Below are positions 25,276 through 32,226 of a DNA stretch of 33,738 nt, piece by piece. Origin of the DNA: an uncultured Dorea sp. (lineage in GTDB: Bacteria; Bacillota; Clostridia; Lachnospirales; Lachnospiraceae); NCBI GenBank assembly GCA_910584575.1, contig CAJUBG010000038.1, positions 1 through 33,738 of the forward strand, read 5' to 3'. Both the position numbers and the translations under genes were made by a program. Position 1 is the first letter of the stretch. Each line of letters opens with the position of its first letter. The notes under the pieces were generated by a model. That model searched no databases and was not told the DNA's origin. It saw only the letters and a list, made by a program, of their open reading frames with translations.

Positions 25276-25316
25276 TAATTCCATGCCAAAAGCAAACCTT
25301 AAAGGAGGAACAATCC

Positions 25317-25934
25317 ATGAAATTTTTTGACTATAACAGCGGTTTTATGCGTTTCTCGCTGCTCTTAAGCCGCCTTACCATTCTGAATCTCATCTGGCTT
25401 CTGTGCTGTATTCCATTAGTTACTGCCGGCGCTTCCACAGCAGCCCAGTATTACAGCATCAGACAGCTTATGAACGGAGACACCGCGGTATTTAAAAACT
25501 TTCGCGCCGGCATGAAGCTATATTGGAAAGGGGCAACCCTTACCTGGCTGATTCTTGCCGTTCTGTCCGCCGTATTCTTCATGGCCTACTACATATTAAC
25601 AACTGCCGATATACCCGCGCGCGCCGCGCTTCTGTCTATTGCCGCACTGGCATTTTTGACCCTGCTTCTCACAATGCTGTGGGTATATCCAGTAATGATT
25701 AATTTTGCCGGCAATTTGCGTGAAATCTTTTTCAATGCATTCATCTTCACCTTTATGTACGCGCCGATCACCTTGATTGCCGCAGTCTTTTATGCAGCCG
25801 CCGGCTTCTTTCTAATCCGTTTTATGCTGACGCGCGGACTGGTAATTCTCTTTGGCCAGGCGTTGGTTGTGTACGCGAACCTGAATCTTTTTGAAAAAGT
25901 ATTCCAGAAGTACCGCAAGACAGACGAGGCTTAA
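25317..25934 (+). CDS. YesL family (DUF624) membrane protein
   Basis: A 205-residue protein with about five transmembrane segments and the family opening FFDYNSGFMRFSLLLSRLTILN followed by GASTAAQYYSIRQL (shown in pieces; typical of YesL). The function of DUF624 proteins is unknown, but they are often encoded beside MalFG-type sugar ABC transporters in Firmicutes, as here. AAAGGAGG lies upstream of the ATG. It is a single-gene unit with its own promoter and a strong terminator, transcribed away from the binding-protein operon from the shared bent-DNA region. Confidence 0.88.
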   Translation: MKFFDYNSGFMRFSLLLSRLTILNLIWLLCCIPLVTAGASTAAQYYSIRQLMNGDTAVFKNFRAGMKLYWKGATLTWLILAVLSAVFFMAYYILTTADIPARAALLSIAALAFLTLLLTMLWVYPVMINFAGNLREIFFNAFIFTFMYAPITLIAAVFYAAAGFFLIRFMLTRGLVILFGQALVVYANLNLFEKVFQKYRKTDEA

Positions 25935-25940
25935 TAAACC

Positions 25941-25978
25941 AAAGGGTATCGGATATCATATTCCGATACCCTTTTTTT
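25941..25978. terminator. Strong terminator between convergent units
   Basis: AAAGGGTATCGG (25941-25952) pairs perfectly with CCGATACCCTTT (25963-25974), followed by Ts to 25978. The A-run before the left arm is short, so it works best rightward but can also serve the leftward dehydrogenase gene ending at 25987. Confidence 0.9.
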
Positions 25979-25986
25979 CAATTTCG

Positions 25987-27072
25987 CTAGAACTTGAAGG
26001 CCACCTTAAAATCTCCGTATTTGCCGGATGCATAGTCAAATGCCTTCTCCCATTCCTCAATGGCAAACATGCTGGATACCACGCCGTCTGTCTTGAGATT
26101 GCCCTTCATCATATTCTCGATTACAAACGGATATGCATAAGGGCTTAAGTGTGAGCCAAGGATATCAAGCTCTTTACGGTCACCAATAATAGACCAGTCT
26201 ACGGAGGTCTCTGAGCCGAATACACTGAACTCTACAAAACGTCCGAGTTTGCGTGTGATGGTTAATCCCTGGATAACACTGGAGGGATGCCCCGTTGCTT
26301 CGATATACACATCACATCCATAATCCTCTGTCAGCGCCTTAATCTCCTTGTCAATATCACATTTTCCAGGATTGAATACCAGGTCCGCGCCAAATTCCTT
26401 CGCTTTATTAAGACGTCCCTCCTGCATATCAAGGACGATTAACAGCTTCGGATTCTTCATTCTTGCATATGTAATCATTCCAAGCCCAAGGGTGCCCGCA
26501 CCGGAGATTACCACAACATCCTCATTGGTGATGCTGCCGCGGTCTACTGCGTGCTTCGAGCATCCATAAGGCTCAACCAGAAGGGCCTGCTCAAGAGTCA
26601 TATCCTCCGGAACCCTGCTCAGTACACAGTTCTTGGGATATCTTACATACTCTGCCATACCGCCGTTATTGTAAGACTGGAAGCCAAGCATATCATGAGG
26701 CTGGCACATCCAGTAATGTCCGTCCTTACAGAACCGGCATTTTCCGCAGGGAACAATCTGATCTGCAATAATACGGTCCCCTAACTCATAGCCTTCCACA
26801 TTCTCGCCCATCTCAACAATACGCCCAAAGAACTCATGTCCCGGAATAAACGGCGGTTTTACCCAGGACGGCTGAACCTCATCGCCCCAGAACATTGCCG
26901 CGCCATGGCTGCACTTTAAATCTCCCGCGCAGATTCCGCATGCCTCTGTCTTAATGATGATGTCGTCCGGTCCACATTCCGGTGTGGGATATTCCGGCTC
27001 GAAGCGGTAATCATCCTTACTGTACGCTACCAACGCCTTCATTGTCTTTGGGGTACTTCCTTTGTTTGCCAT
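25987..27072 (-). CDS. Zinc polyol dehydrogenase, erythritol/L-threitol-dehydrogenase-like (copy 2)
   Basis: A 361-residue medium-chain dehydrogenase, paralogous to the protein at 18204-19295. Shared motifs: CGICAGD, GHEF, the structural zinc CGKCRFCKDGHYWMC, GAGTLGLGM, YGCDVYIEATGHPSS and VDWSIIGDRKELDILGSHLS. The tripeptide run GAAMFWG plus these motifs point to the EltD-like group. The ATG at 27072 follows AAGGTGG by eight bases; a GTG 12 bases upstream is possible but overlaps that site. It is last in the operon after the epimerase and LyxK-like kinase genes and would make the ketose that the kinase phosphorylates. Confidence 0.88.
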   Translation of the reverse strand: MANKGSTPKTMKALVAYSKDDYRFEPEYPTPECGPDDIIIKTEACGICAGDLKCSHGAAMFWGDEVQPSWVKPPFIPGHEFFGRIVEMGENVEGYELGDRIIADQIVPCGKCRFCKDGHYWMCQPHDMLGFQSYNNGGMAEYVRYPKNCVLSRVPEDMTLEQALLVEPYGCSKHAVDRGSITNEDVVVISGAGTLGLGMITYARMKNPKLLIVLDMQEGRLNKAKEFGADLVFNPGKCDIDKEIKALTEDYGCDVYIEATGHPSSVIQGLTITRKLGRFVEFSVFGSETSVDWSIIGDRKELDILGSHLSPYAYPFVIENMMKGNLKTDGVVSSMFAIEEWEKAFDYASGKYGDFKVAFKF

Positions 27073-27105
27073 AATTGTTTCCACCTTTCTTAAAATAAAT
27101 ATGTA

Positions 27106-28614
27106 TTATACTTCAAACTGTCCCCAGACAGTATCAAGTGCTTTGCTGACTGCACGATATTTCTCGTATTTCTTCTGATAGATTGCAGTCCTCTCCGGAT
27201 TCGGATAAATGCGGTCTGATACGTGTACCATATGCTCTGCCGCCTCTTTGTAATCCTTATAGACTCCCGCCGCAATAGCCGCCGCCATTGCGCTTCCAAG
27301 GGCGCCCAGTTCTTTGGCATTGACCGTCTCAACCGGAAATCCTAACGCGTCTGCGAACATCTGAACCCAGGTCTTGGAATTCACCGCCCCGCCTGCCATG
27401 CGGATTGCCTCCGGCGGCTTTCTAGAGGAGAGCAGCTTCTCGATATGGGTTCTGTGTGAAAATACAACTCCCTCGTAGATTGCCCGCAGCATATGCGCCT
27501 TGTTATGATAGGTCGTCAGCCCGATAAACGCGCCTTTACCCAGAGGATGGGCATTAGAGCCGTAGAGGAAGGGCAGGAAATACACGTCGCACTCCTCCGG
27601 CTTCACGCTCTCCACCTTCTCATTAATCACCCTGTAAAGGCTGCTGCCTTCCGGAATCTGCTCATTCTCCATGCAATTCTCCAGGAACCATTCCAGATTA
27701 CCGGAGGAGGTGGCGCTGCACTCCTCCACCAGATAATAGCCCGGCATCGCAAAGAGCGAATTCATCGCAATACTTCCGTCCATAACAGGCTTTTCGGAAA
27801 TATATTCATTAATACTCCAGGTTCCCGCAATAGTGCACAACTCCTTCGGGGATGTAACGTCCACCGCCACAGCGCAGGCATCAATATCAAACATGCCGCC
27901 CGCAACCGGCGTCCCCTCCGGAAGTCCGGTAAGCCCGGAGGCTTCTTTTGTAATCTTACCGCAAAGGTCATAGGAATACTTCACAGGCGCAAGCTTATCA
28001 TACACCTCTCCGATTCCTAACTTCTCAAGAATCTCCCTGTCAAACCTCGCATGCTTCACGTCCATCAGACCTGAGCCAGAGATGTCTGTCGCCTCACAGT
28101 ACGCCTCGCCCGTGAGACGGAACCGCACATAATCTTTTACAGAAAATACATACTTTATATTGTCGTATACATCTCTGTGATGGTCCTTGAACCATGCAAG
28201 TAAAGACACCTGCTGACATGCCATAAATTCCTGGCACAGACAGTCATGAAGCTCCTTATGTACACCGCTTTCATACCATTTCTGCGGGTACTTCCACGCC
28301 CGGCTGTCAGTAGAAATAATACCGTTATACGCAGGCTTGTTGTCCTTGCCCCAGGGATACAGCCCTTTCCCATGTCCGCATACGGCGATACCCAACACAT
28401 CTTTTCCGTCAATCCCTGCCTTCAGAAGCGCATTCTTCACACACTCACAGTTGGCGAGCCATAATTCCTCCATATCCCTCTCGGTATAGCCCGACTTCGG
28501 GGTAATTACCTTCGTCTGCTTTCCCGCCGTTGCAATCTCTTTCCCGCTTAGGTCAAAAATCGCCGCCTTAGTGGAGGTGCCGCCGTTATCCAACCCGATT
28601 ACATATTGTCCCAT
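27106..28614 (-). CDS. FGGY family kinase, L-xylulose-kinase-like (LyxK type)
   Basis: A 502-residue sugar kinase. The phosphate motif GLDNGGTSTKAAIFD is near 6-20, with GYTERDMEELW, SATSSGNLEWFL, FLPFLYGSNAHPLGKGAFIG and AIYEGVVFSHRTH following. These match E. coli LyxK (L-xylulose kinase) closely as I remember it, much better than the other FGGY kinase of this window. Such enzymes phosphorylate the terminal hydroxyl of an L-ketose. A four-carbon L-ketose such as L-erythrulose would present the same end. The start is two bases after the epimerase stop, with AAGGAG inside that gene, so translation is coupled. Confidence 0.9.
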   Translation of the reverse strand: MGQYVIGLDNGGTSTKAAIFDLSGKEIATAGKQTKVITPKSGYTERDMEELWLANCECVKNALLKAGIDGKDVLGIAVCGHGKGLYPWGKDNKPAYNGIISTDSRAWKYPQKWYESGVHKELHDCLCQEFMACQQVSLLAWFKDHHRDVYDNIKYVFSVKDYVRFRLTGEAYCEATDISGSGLMDVKHARFDREILEKLGIGEVYDKLAPVKYSYDLCGKITKEASGLTGLPEGTPVAGGMFDIDACAVAVDVTSPKELCTIAGTWSINEYISEKPVMDGSIAMNSLFAMPGYYLVEECSATSSGNLEWFLENCMENEQIPEGSSLYRVINEKVESVKPEECDVYFLPFLYGSNAHPLGKGAFIGLTTYHNKAHMLRAIYEGVVFSHRTHIEKLLSSRKPPEAIRMAGGAVNSKTWVQMFADALGFPVETVNAKELGALGSAMAAAIAAGVYKDYKEAAEHMVHVSDRIYPNPERTAIYQKKYEKYRAVSKALDTVWGQFEV

Positions 28615-28616
28615 GT

Positions 28617-29465
28617 CTAAACACTCCTTTCCTTCGCCTTGGCAAATTGTTCATCAAGGAACCTGCGGTTATTCCTTACAATCTCTTTCCAGTTATCTTC
28701 ACCGGTATACCAGAATTCCGCGACATATCTGCGGATTCCCTGCTCATACAGCTTCGCGATGGCCGCGGGGAAATCCACCTGCCCCGTCCCATAAGGAATC
28801 TCACGGAACTTGCCCGGCACCGTCTCTTTCAAGTGAGCCGCTGCAATGTGTCCCTTTCCGGTGATGATATCCCCTACCACGTCTTTCGTCGCATTGGAAA
28901 TATTACCGATATCCGGATACACCTGCAGATAGGGAGAATTCACACGGTTCACCGCGTACATTGCCTTCTCCACCGTATTCATAAAATCATTCTCCATCGT
29001 CTCCATCGCAAGCATCACGCCATGAGAAGCCGCAAACATGGTTCCCTCCTCAAGATTCCGGTAGAATCTCTCCTTCGTCTCCTCATTGCTTGTCTCCTCA
29101 TAATAACAGTCATACCCCTGGGTCTGAATAATGCGGATTCCCATCCTCCGCGCAAAGAGCACGCATTTTCTCAAAAGCTCTTTGGCCTCGCTCTCCCATT
29201 TCTTGCTGCCTAAGGGATACTTTCTCTGAGCGCTGAAGCAGATTGTCTCAATGGGAAGCCCCACCTTCTTCTGCGTCTCAAGAAGCTCATAAATCTGCTC
29301 GTCCGTCCAGTCCAGACGGGACATACGCATATCTGTCTCATCAATACTCATCTCTATGTAGTCAAATCCCGCTTCCTTCGCTGCCGCCAGCCGTTCCTCC
29401 CATGTAAGCTCAACCGGCATCGCTTTCTCGTAAATGCCTATGCGATATGTATCTTCAAAACCCAT
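28617..29465 (-). CDS. Sugar-phosphate 3-epimerase, L-xylulose-5-phosphate epimerase (UlaE/SgaU) family
   Basis: A 282-residue TIM-barrel enzyme. Family hallmarks are GIYEKAMP, FDYIEMSIDETDMRMSRLDW, RKYPLGS and YPDIGNIS. Metal ligands E155, D185, H211 and E250 sit at almost the same numbers as in E. coli UlaE. Known members interconvert L-xylulose 5-phosphate and L-ribulose 5-phosphate at C3. No partner 4-epimerase is in the window, so a different substrate, for example erythrulose 4-phosphate (its only stereocentre is C3), is plausible. It is first in the block B operon with AGGAGG before the ATG and a promoter at 29531-29559. Confidence 0.92.
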   Translation of the reverse strand: MGFEDTYRIGIYEKAMPVELTWEERLAAAKEAGFDYIEMSIDETDMRMSRLDWTDEQIYELLETQKKVGLPIETICFSAQRKYPLGSKKWESEAKELLRKCVLFARRMGIRIIQTQGYDCYYEETSNEETKERFYRNLEEGTMFAASHGVMLAMETMENDFMNTVEKAMYAVNRVNSPYLQVYPDIGNISNATKDVVGDIITGKGHIAAAHLKETVPGKFREIPYGTGQVDFPAAIAKLYEQGIRRYVAEFWYTGEDNWKEIVRNNRRFLDEQFAKAKERSV

Positions 29466-29530
29466 ACTGCGCCTCCTTATTCCTTCATTTCAACATTTCT
29501 TATATAATTTGCACAAATATTATTAGTCTC

Positions 29531-29559
29531 ATTATACATTTGTTGAACAAAAAAGGCAA
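29531..29559 (-). promoter_or_regulatory. Promoter of the block B operon
   Basis: Minus strand: TTGCCT (29554-29559), 17-base spacer, perfect TATAAT (29531-29536). It is 66 bases upstream of the epimerase ATG. The spacer contains the palindrome at 29540-29550. Confidence 0.65.
29540..29550. promoter_or_regulatory. Short palindrome inside the block B promoter
   Basis: TTGTTGAACAA is a perfect 5-1-5 palindrome between the -35 and -10 boxes of the leftward promoter. A related half TTCAACA occurs further downstream near 29489. A repressor bound here would block block B and perhaps the divergent isomerase gene. Confidence 0.4.
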
Positions 29560-29608
29560 TGACATTTTTCCACTATTTTTACTTTTGTACGAAATTCACT
29601 TAAAAAAC

Positions 29609-29637
29609 TTGACTTAGGGTACTCCCTCTTATATGAT
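29609..29637 (+). promoter_or_regulatory. Promoter of the RpiB-like isomerase gene
   Basis: TTGACT (29609-29614), 17-base spacer, TATGAT (29632-29637), 5/6 in each box. The ATG is 45 bases downstream, preceded by AAAGGAGG. Confidence 0.75.
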
Positions 29638-29682
29638 AATAGAAAAGAATATGGAATTTTCATAAAGGAGGAAAAGATTATC

Positions 29683-30123
29683 ATGAAAATAGCTATTGGA
29701 TGTGACCCGAATGCACAGGAAGCAAAAGAACAGCTCATCGCATTTATGGAGTCAAAGGGATATGGGGAGATTACAGACTTTGGGAGTGAAGACCCAATCT
29801 ATGCGAATACCGCCATCGCAGTTGCCGAGGCAGTTGCCGCTAAGAAATATGACCGCGGAGTCCTGCTGTGCGGAACCGGAATCGGAGTATCTCTGGCAGC
29901 AAACAAGGTGAAAGGCGCGTATGCGGCGCTGATTTCCGATGTATACTCCGCAAAAAGAGCCCGTCTGAGCAATGACGCCAATATTGCCTGCCTGGGCGCA
30001 TTTACCACAGGCAACAAATTGCGCGAGGAATTAATCGACGCGTTCCTGACCAACGAATTCGTACCGGGATGCTCATCACAGCCAAAGGTAGACGCGTTTG
30101 TGGCATACGAAAAAGAACATTAA
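29683..30123 (+). CDS. RpiB/LacA-family sugar-phosphate isomerase with altered active site
   Basis: A 146-residue member of the RpiB/LacAB fold. The catalytic-base Cys is kept (C63 in CGTGIGVSLAANK), as is the SNDAN region. Against E. coli RpiB three key positions differ: H10 (phosphate) is P9, H99 (ring opening) is S96 in RARLSNDAN, and R133 (phosphate) is not Arg. So it is unlikely to be an ordinary ribose-5-phosphate isomerase. Loss of the ring-opening His fits open-chain C4 substrates, as in the Brucella EryI and mycobacterial DerI erythrulose-4-phosphate isomerases. It is divergent from the epimerase-kinase-dehydrogenase operon and shares its control region. Confidence 0.9.
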   Translation: MKIAIGCDPNAQEAKEQLIAFMESKGYGEITDFGSEDPIYANTAIAVAEAVAAKKYDRGVLLCGTGIGVSLAANKVKGAYAALISDVYSAKRARLSNDANIACLGAFTTGNKLREELIDAFLTNEFVPGCSSQPKVDAFVAYEKEH

Positions 30124-30133
30124 GCGAGTCAGA

Positions 30134-30170
30134 AAAAGGCTGACAGGATACACTCCCGACAGCCTTTTAT
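30134..30170. terminator. Terminator between isomerase and convergent dehydrogenase genes
   Basis: AAAAGGCTG (30134-30142) pairs with CAGCCTTTT (30160-30168), with an A-run before and TTTTATTT after. It can therefore stop transcription from both sides. Confidence 0.8.
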
Positions 30171-30181
30171 TTATTCTTAAA

Positions 30182-31204
30182 TTAATCGGCAATCTTAATC
30201 ATTGCCTTTCCTGCCCGCCGATATTCTGGCTTGGTAAACACGTCCACAATATTATCCAACGGAACCACGTTCGTAATCAGGCTCTCAAGCTCAATCATTC
30301 CGGATTCCAGGACACGGATTGCCCGTTCAAATGTATACGGGTTAATGAACGACGATGTAATCGTAAGCTCCTTCTTAAACACGTCGTCCGGCCTAAGCGG
30401 ATAGGAATCCTCCGGTGAAGCCAGCCCAAAGTACATAACCGTCGCGCCTTTTCCCGCAAATTTTACTGCGTCCGCCTGTGTATGTATATTGCCTACACAT
30501 TCGATTACCACGTCAACATTCTCACAGTAATCGTTCAATACTGCCTGTACGTCCTCCTCCATCGGGTTAATCACCTTGGTTGCGCCAAGCTTTAACGCCT
30601 GCTGCCGCTTCTCCTCCACAGGCTCGGACATGATTACTCTCGCCGCCCCTGCGTTCTTTGCAAGCTGCATCATAATCATACCGATAGGACCGCCGCCCAT
30701 CACAAGCACCGTACATCCGGACTTGATATTGCAAAGGTCGATTCCGTGCAGACAGCAGGAAATCGGCTCTGCCATTGCCGCCTCCATAAAGCTTAAGCTG
30801 TCGGAGAATTTATACACCTGCTTCTCACGCATAATCACATACTCAGCGAAGCCGCCGTCAACCGTTGTTCCCACGCCTACATTATTGGTACAAAAGTGCT
30901 GCATTGCATTCTTGCAGAAATAACACTCCCCGCACATATCGTTAGGGTCGCCACTGACTCTGTCCCCTTCCTTTACCGTCGTAACCTTTGAACCAACCTT
31001 AGCCACAACGCCGGAAAATTCATGTCCCGGAATCAGCGGAGGATTCACCTCAAAGGAGCCGCCGTCCCCGTTAAAAATGTGGATGTCCGTACCGCACACG
31101 CCACAGTATTTTACCTGAATCATAACTTCATTGTCCTTAAGCTCTCTTACAGGTACTTCTTCCACCCTCAAATCCTTCGGGCCATGGTATACTGCTGCTT
31201 TCAT
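30182..31204 (-). CDS. Zinc-dependent medium-chain dehydrogenase (sorbitol/threonine dehydrogenase-like)
   Basis: A 340-residue dehydrogenase. Catalytic zinc: C34 and H61-E62. Structural zinc: C91, C94, C97 and C105. NAD site: VMGGGPIGMI. It is clearly more distant from the two EltD-like proteins than they are from each other: it lacks GAAxFWG and the VDWSII block. It probably oxidises a polyol or sugar alcohol, but the substrate is unknown. It lies downstream of the ribose-type ABC genes on the same strand, 59 bases after the permease stop, with AGGAGG and an extended -10 promoter of its own. Confidence 0.88.
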   Translation of the reverse strand: MKAAVYHGPKDLRVEEVPVRELKDNEVMIQVKYCGVCGTDIHIFNGDGGSFEVNPPLIPGHEFSGVVAKVGSKVTTVKEGDRVSGDPNDMCGECYFCKNAMQHFCTNNVGVGTTVDGGFAEYVIMREKQVYKFSDSLSFMEAAMAEPISCCLHGIDLCNIKSGCTVLVMGGGPIGMIMMQLAKNAGAARVIMSEPVEEKRQQALKLGATKVINPMEEDVQAVLNDYCENVDVVIECVGNIHTQADAVKFAGKGATVMYFGLASPEDSYPLRPDDVFKKELTITSSFINPYTFERAIRVLESGMIELESLITNVVPLDNIVDVFTKPEYRRAGKAMIKIAD

Positions 31205-31249
31205 ACTATTACCTCCTGTTTCTTCACTTCACAGTATCATTGCAGTTCT

Positions 31250-31258
31250 ATTATAACA
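31250..31258 (-). promoter_or_regulatory. Extended -10 promoter for the third dehydrogenase gene
   Basis: Minus strand: TG-T-TATAAT, with TATAAT at 31250-31255 and TG at 31257-31258. No good -35 is present. It lies 46 bases before the ATG, in the gap after the permease gene, so the dehydrogenase may be expressed separately as well as by read-through. Confidence 0.5.
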
Positions 31259-31263
31259 TAAAA

Positions 31264-32214
31264 TTAATTCGTCTGCCTCTTTTTCTGATAACAGTCAAAA
31301 CCTACGGCAAGCACGAGAACGATTCCCAGGACGATATTCTGTACCCAACTGTTCAGGTTAATCAAAACCATACCGTTATTCAGCGCGCTGATAATAAATG
31401 TACCGGCTACCACTCCGGACATCCTGCCTGAACCGCCGGATACGGATACGCCGCCTAATACGACGCAGGTAATTACCTTAAATTCATATCCAAGACCTGC
31501 GTTACCCATACCGGAATTCACACGGGACAAAAGTACAAGACCTGCCAAGCCTGCAAAGAATCCGGAAAGCGCGAACACCAGATACTTTACTCTGCCGGTA
31601 CGGATACCGGAAAGCCTTGCCGCCTCAATGTTACCGCCAACCGCATAAAAATAACGTCCAAAATAGGTCTTATTCAGAATAAACGCACCCAGGGCAAAAC
31701 AGAGAATCATGATGATGACCGGCACAGGCACAGGACCAATCTTGCCCTGCCCGAATACCTTGAAGGACTCTGTAAACCCGTTAATCGGCTGTCCGTCACA
31801 GATAATCAGCGCAATACCGGAAAATGCCGTCTGTGTGGCAAATGTTGCAATCAGGGACGGAATCCCTATGGTTGACACCATGAAGCCGTTCAACACGCCA
31901 ATCAGCGTAGACGCCGCCAGCGTAATAATAATCGCCAGTACCATAGGCACGCCCATATGTACCATCAAATAAGAGCATAATACATTGACAAATGTAATAA
32001 TAGATCCAGTCGCCAGGTCAATATCACCAAGCAGGATTACAAAGGTCATACCTACGGAGGCAATTCCCCATACCGCCACCTGGCGAAGCATGATCAACAG
32101 ATTCGTCGCCGTAATGAATCTTGGATTCGCAATCGTGAACCCGATACAAAGCACGATAAACACTACCCATATCGCCTGACTCTTAATTATATTCGTTAAT
32201 TTATTCTCCTTCAT
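31264..32214 (-). CDS. Ribose/monosaccharide-type ABC transporter permease (RbsC family)
   Basis: A 316-residue membrane protein with 8-10 hydrophobic segments and family motifs: GDIDLATGSIITF near 63-75, GRYFYAVGGNIEAARLSGI, and the late VVLGGVSVSGGSG. It forms the channel for a pentose-, polyol- or hexose-type substrate together with the RbsA-like ATPase encoded 12 bases upstream. GGAGGGT precedes the ATG. The matching binding protein is not in the window. Confidence 0.93.
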   Translation of the reverse strand: MKENKLTNIIKSQAIWVVFIVLCIGFTIANPRFITATNLLIMLRQVAVWGIASVGMTFVILLGDIDLATGSIITFVNVLCSYLMVHMGVPMVLAIIITLAASTLIGVLNGFMVSTIGIPSLIATFATQTAFSGIALIICDGQPINGFTESFKVFGQGKIGPVPVPVIIMILCFALGAFILNKTYFGRYFYAVGGNIEAARLSGIRTGRVKYLVFALSGFFAGLAGLVLLSRVNSGMGNAGLGYEFKVITCVVLGGVSVSGGSGRMSGVVAGTFIISALNNGMVLINLNSWVQNIVLGIVLVLAVGFDCYQKKRQTN

Positions 32215-32226
32215 CAGTCTACCCTC

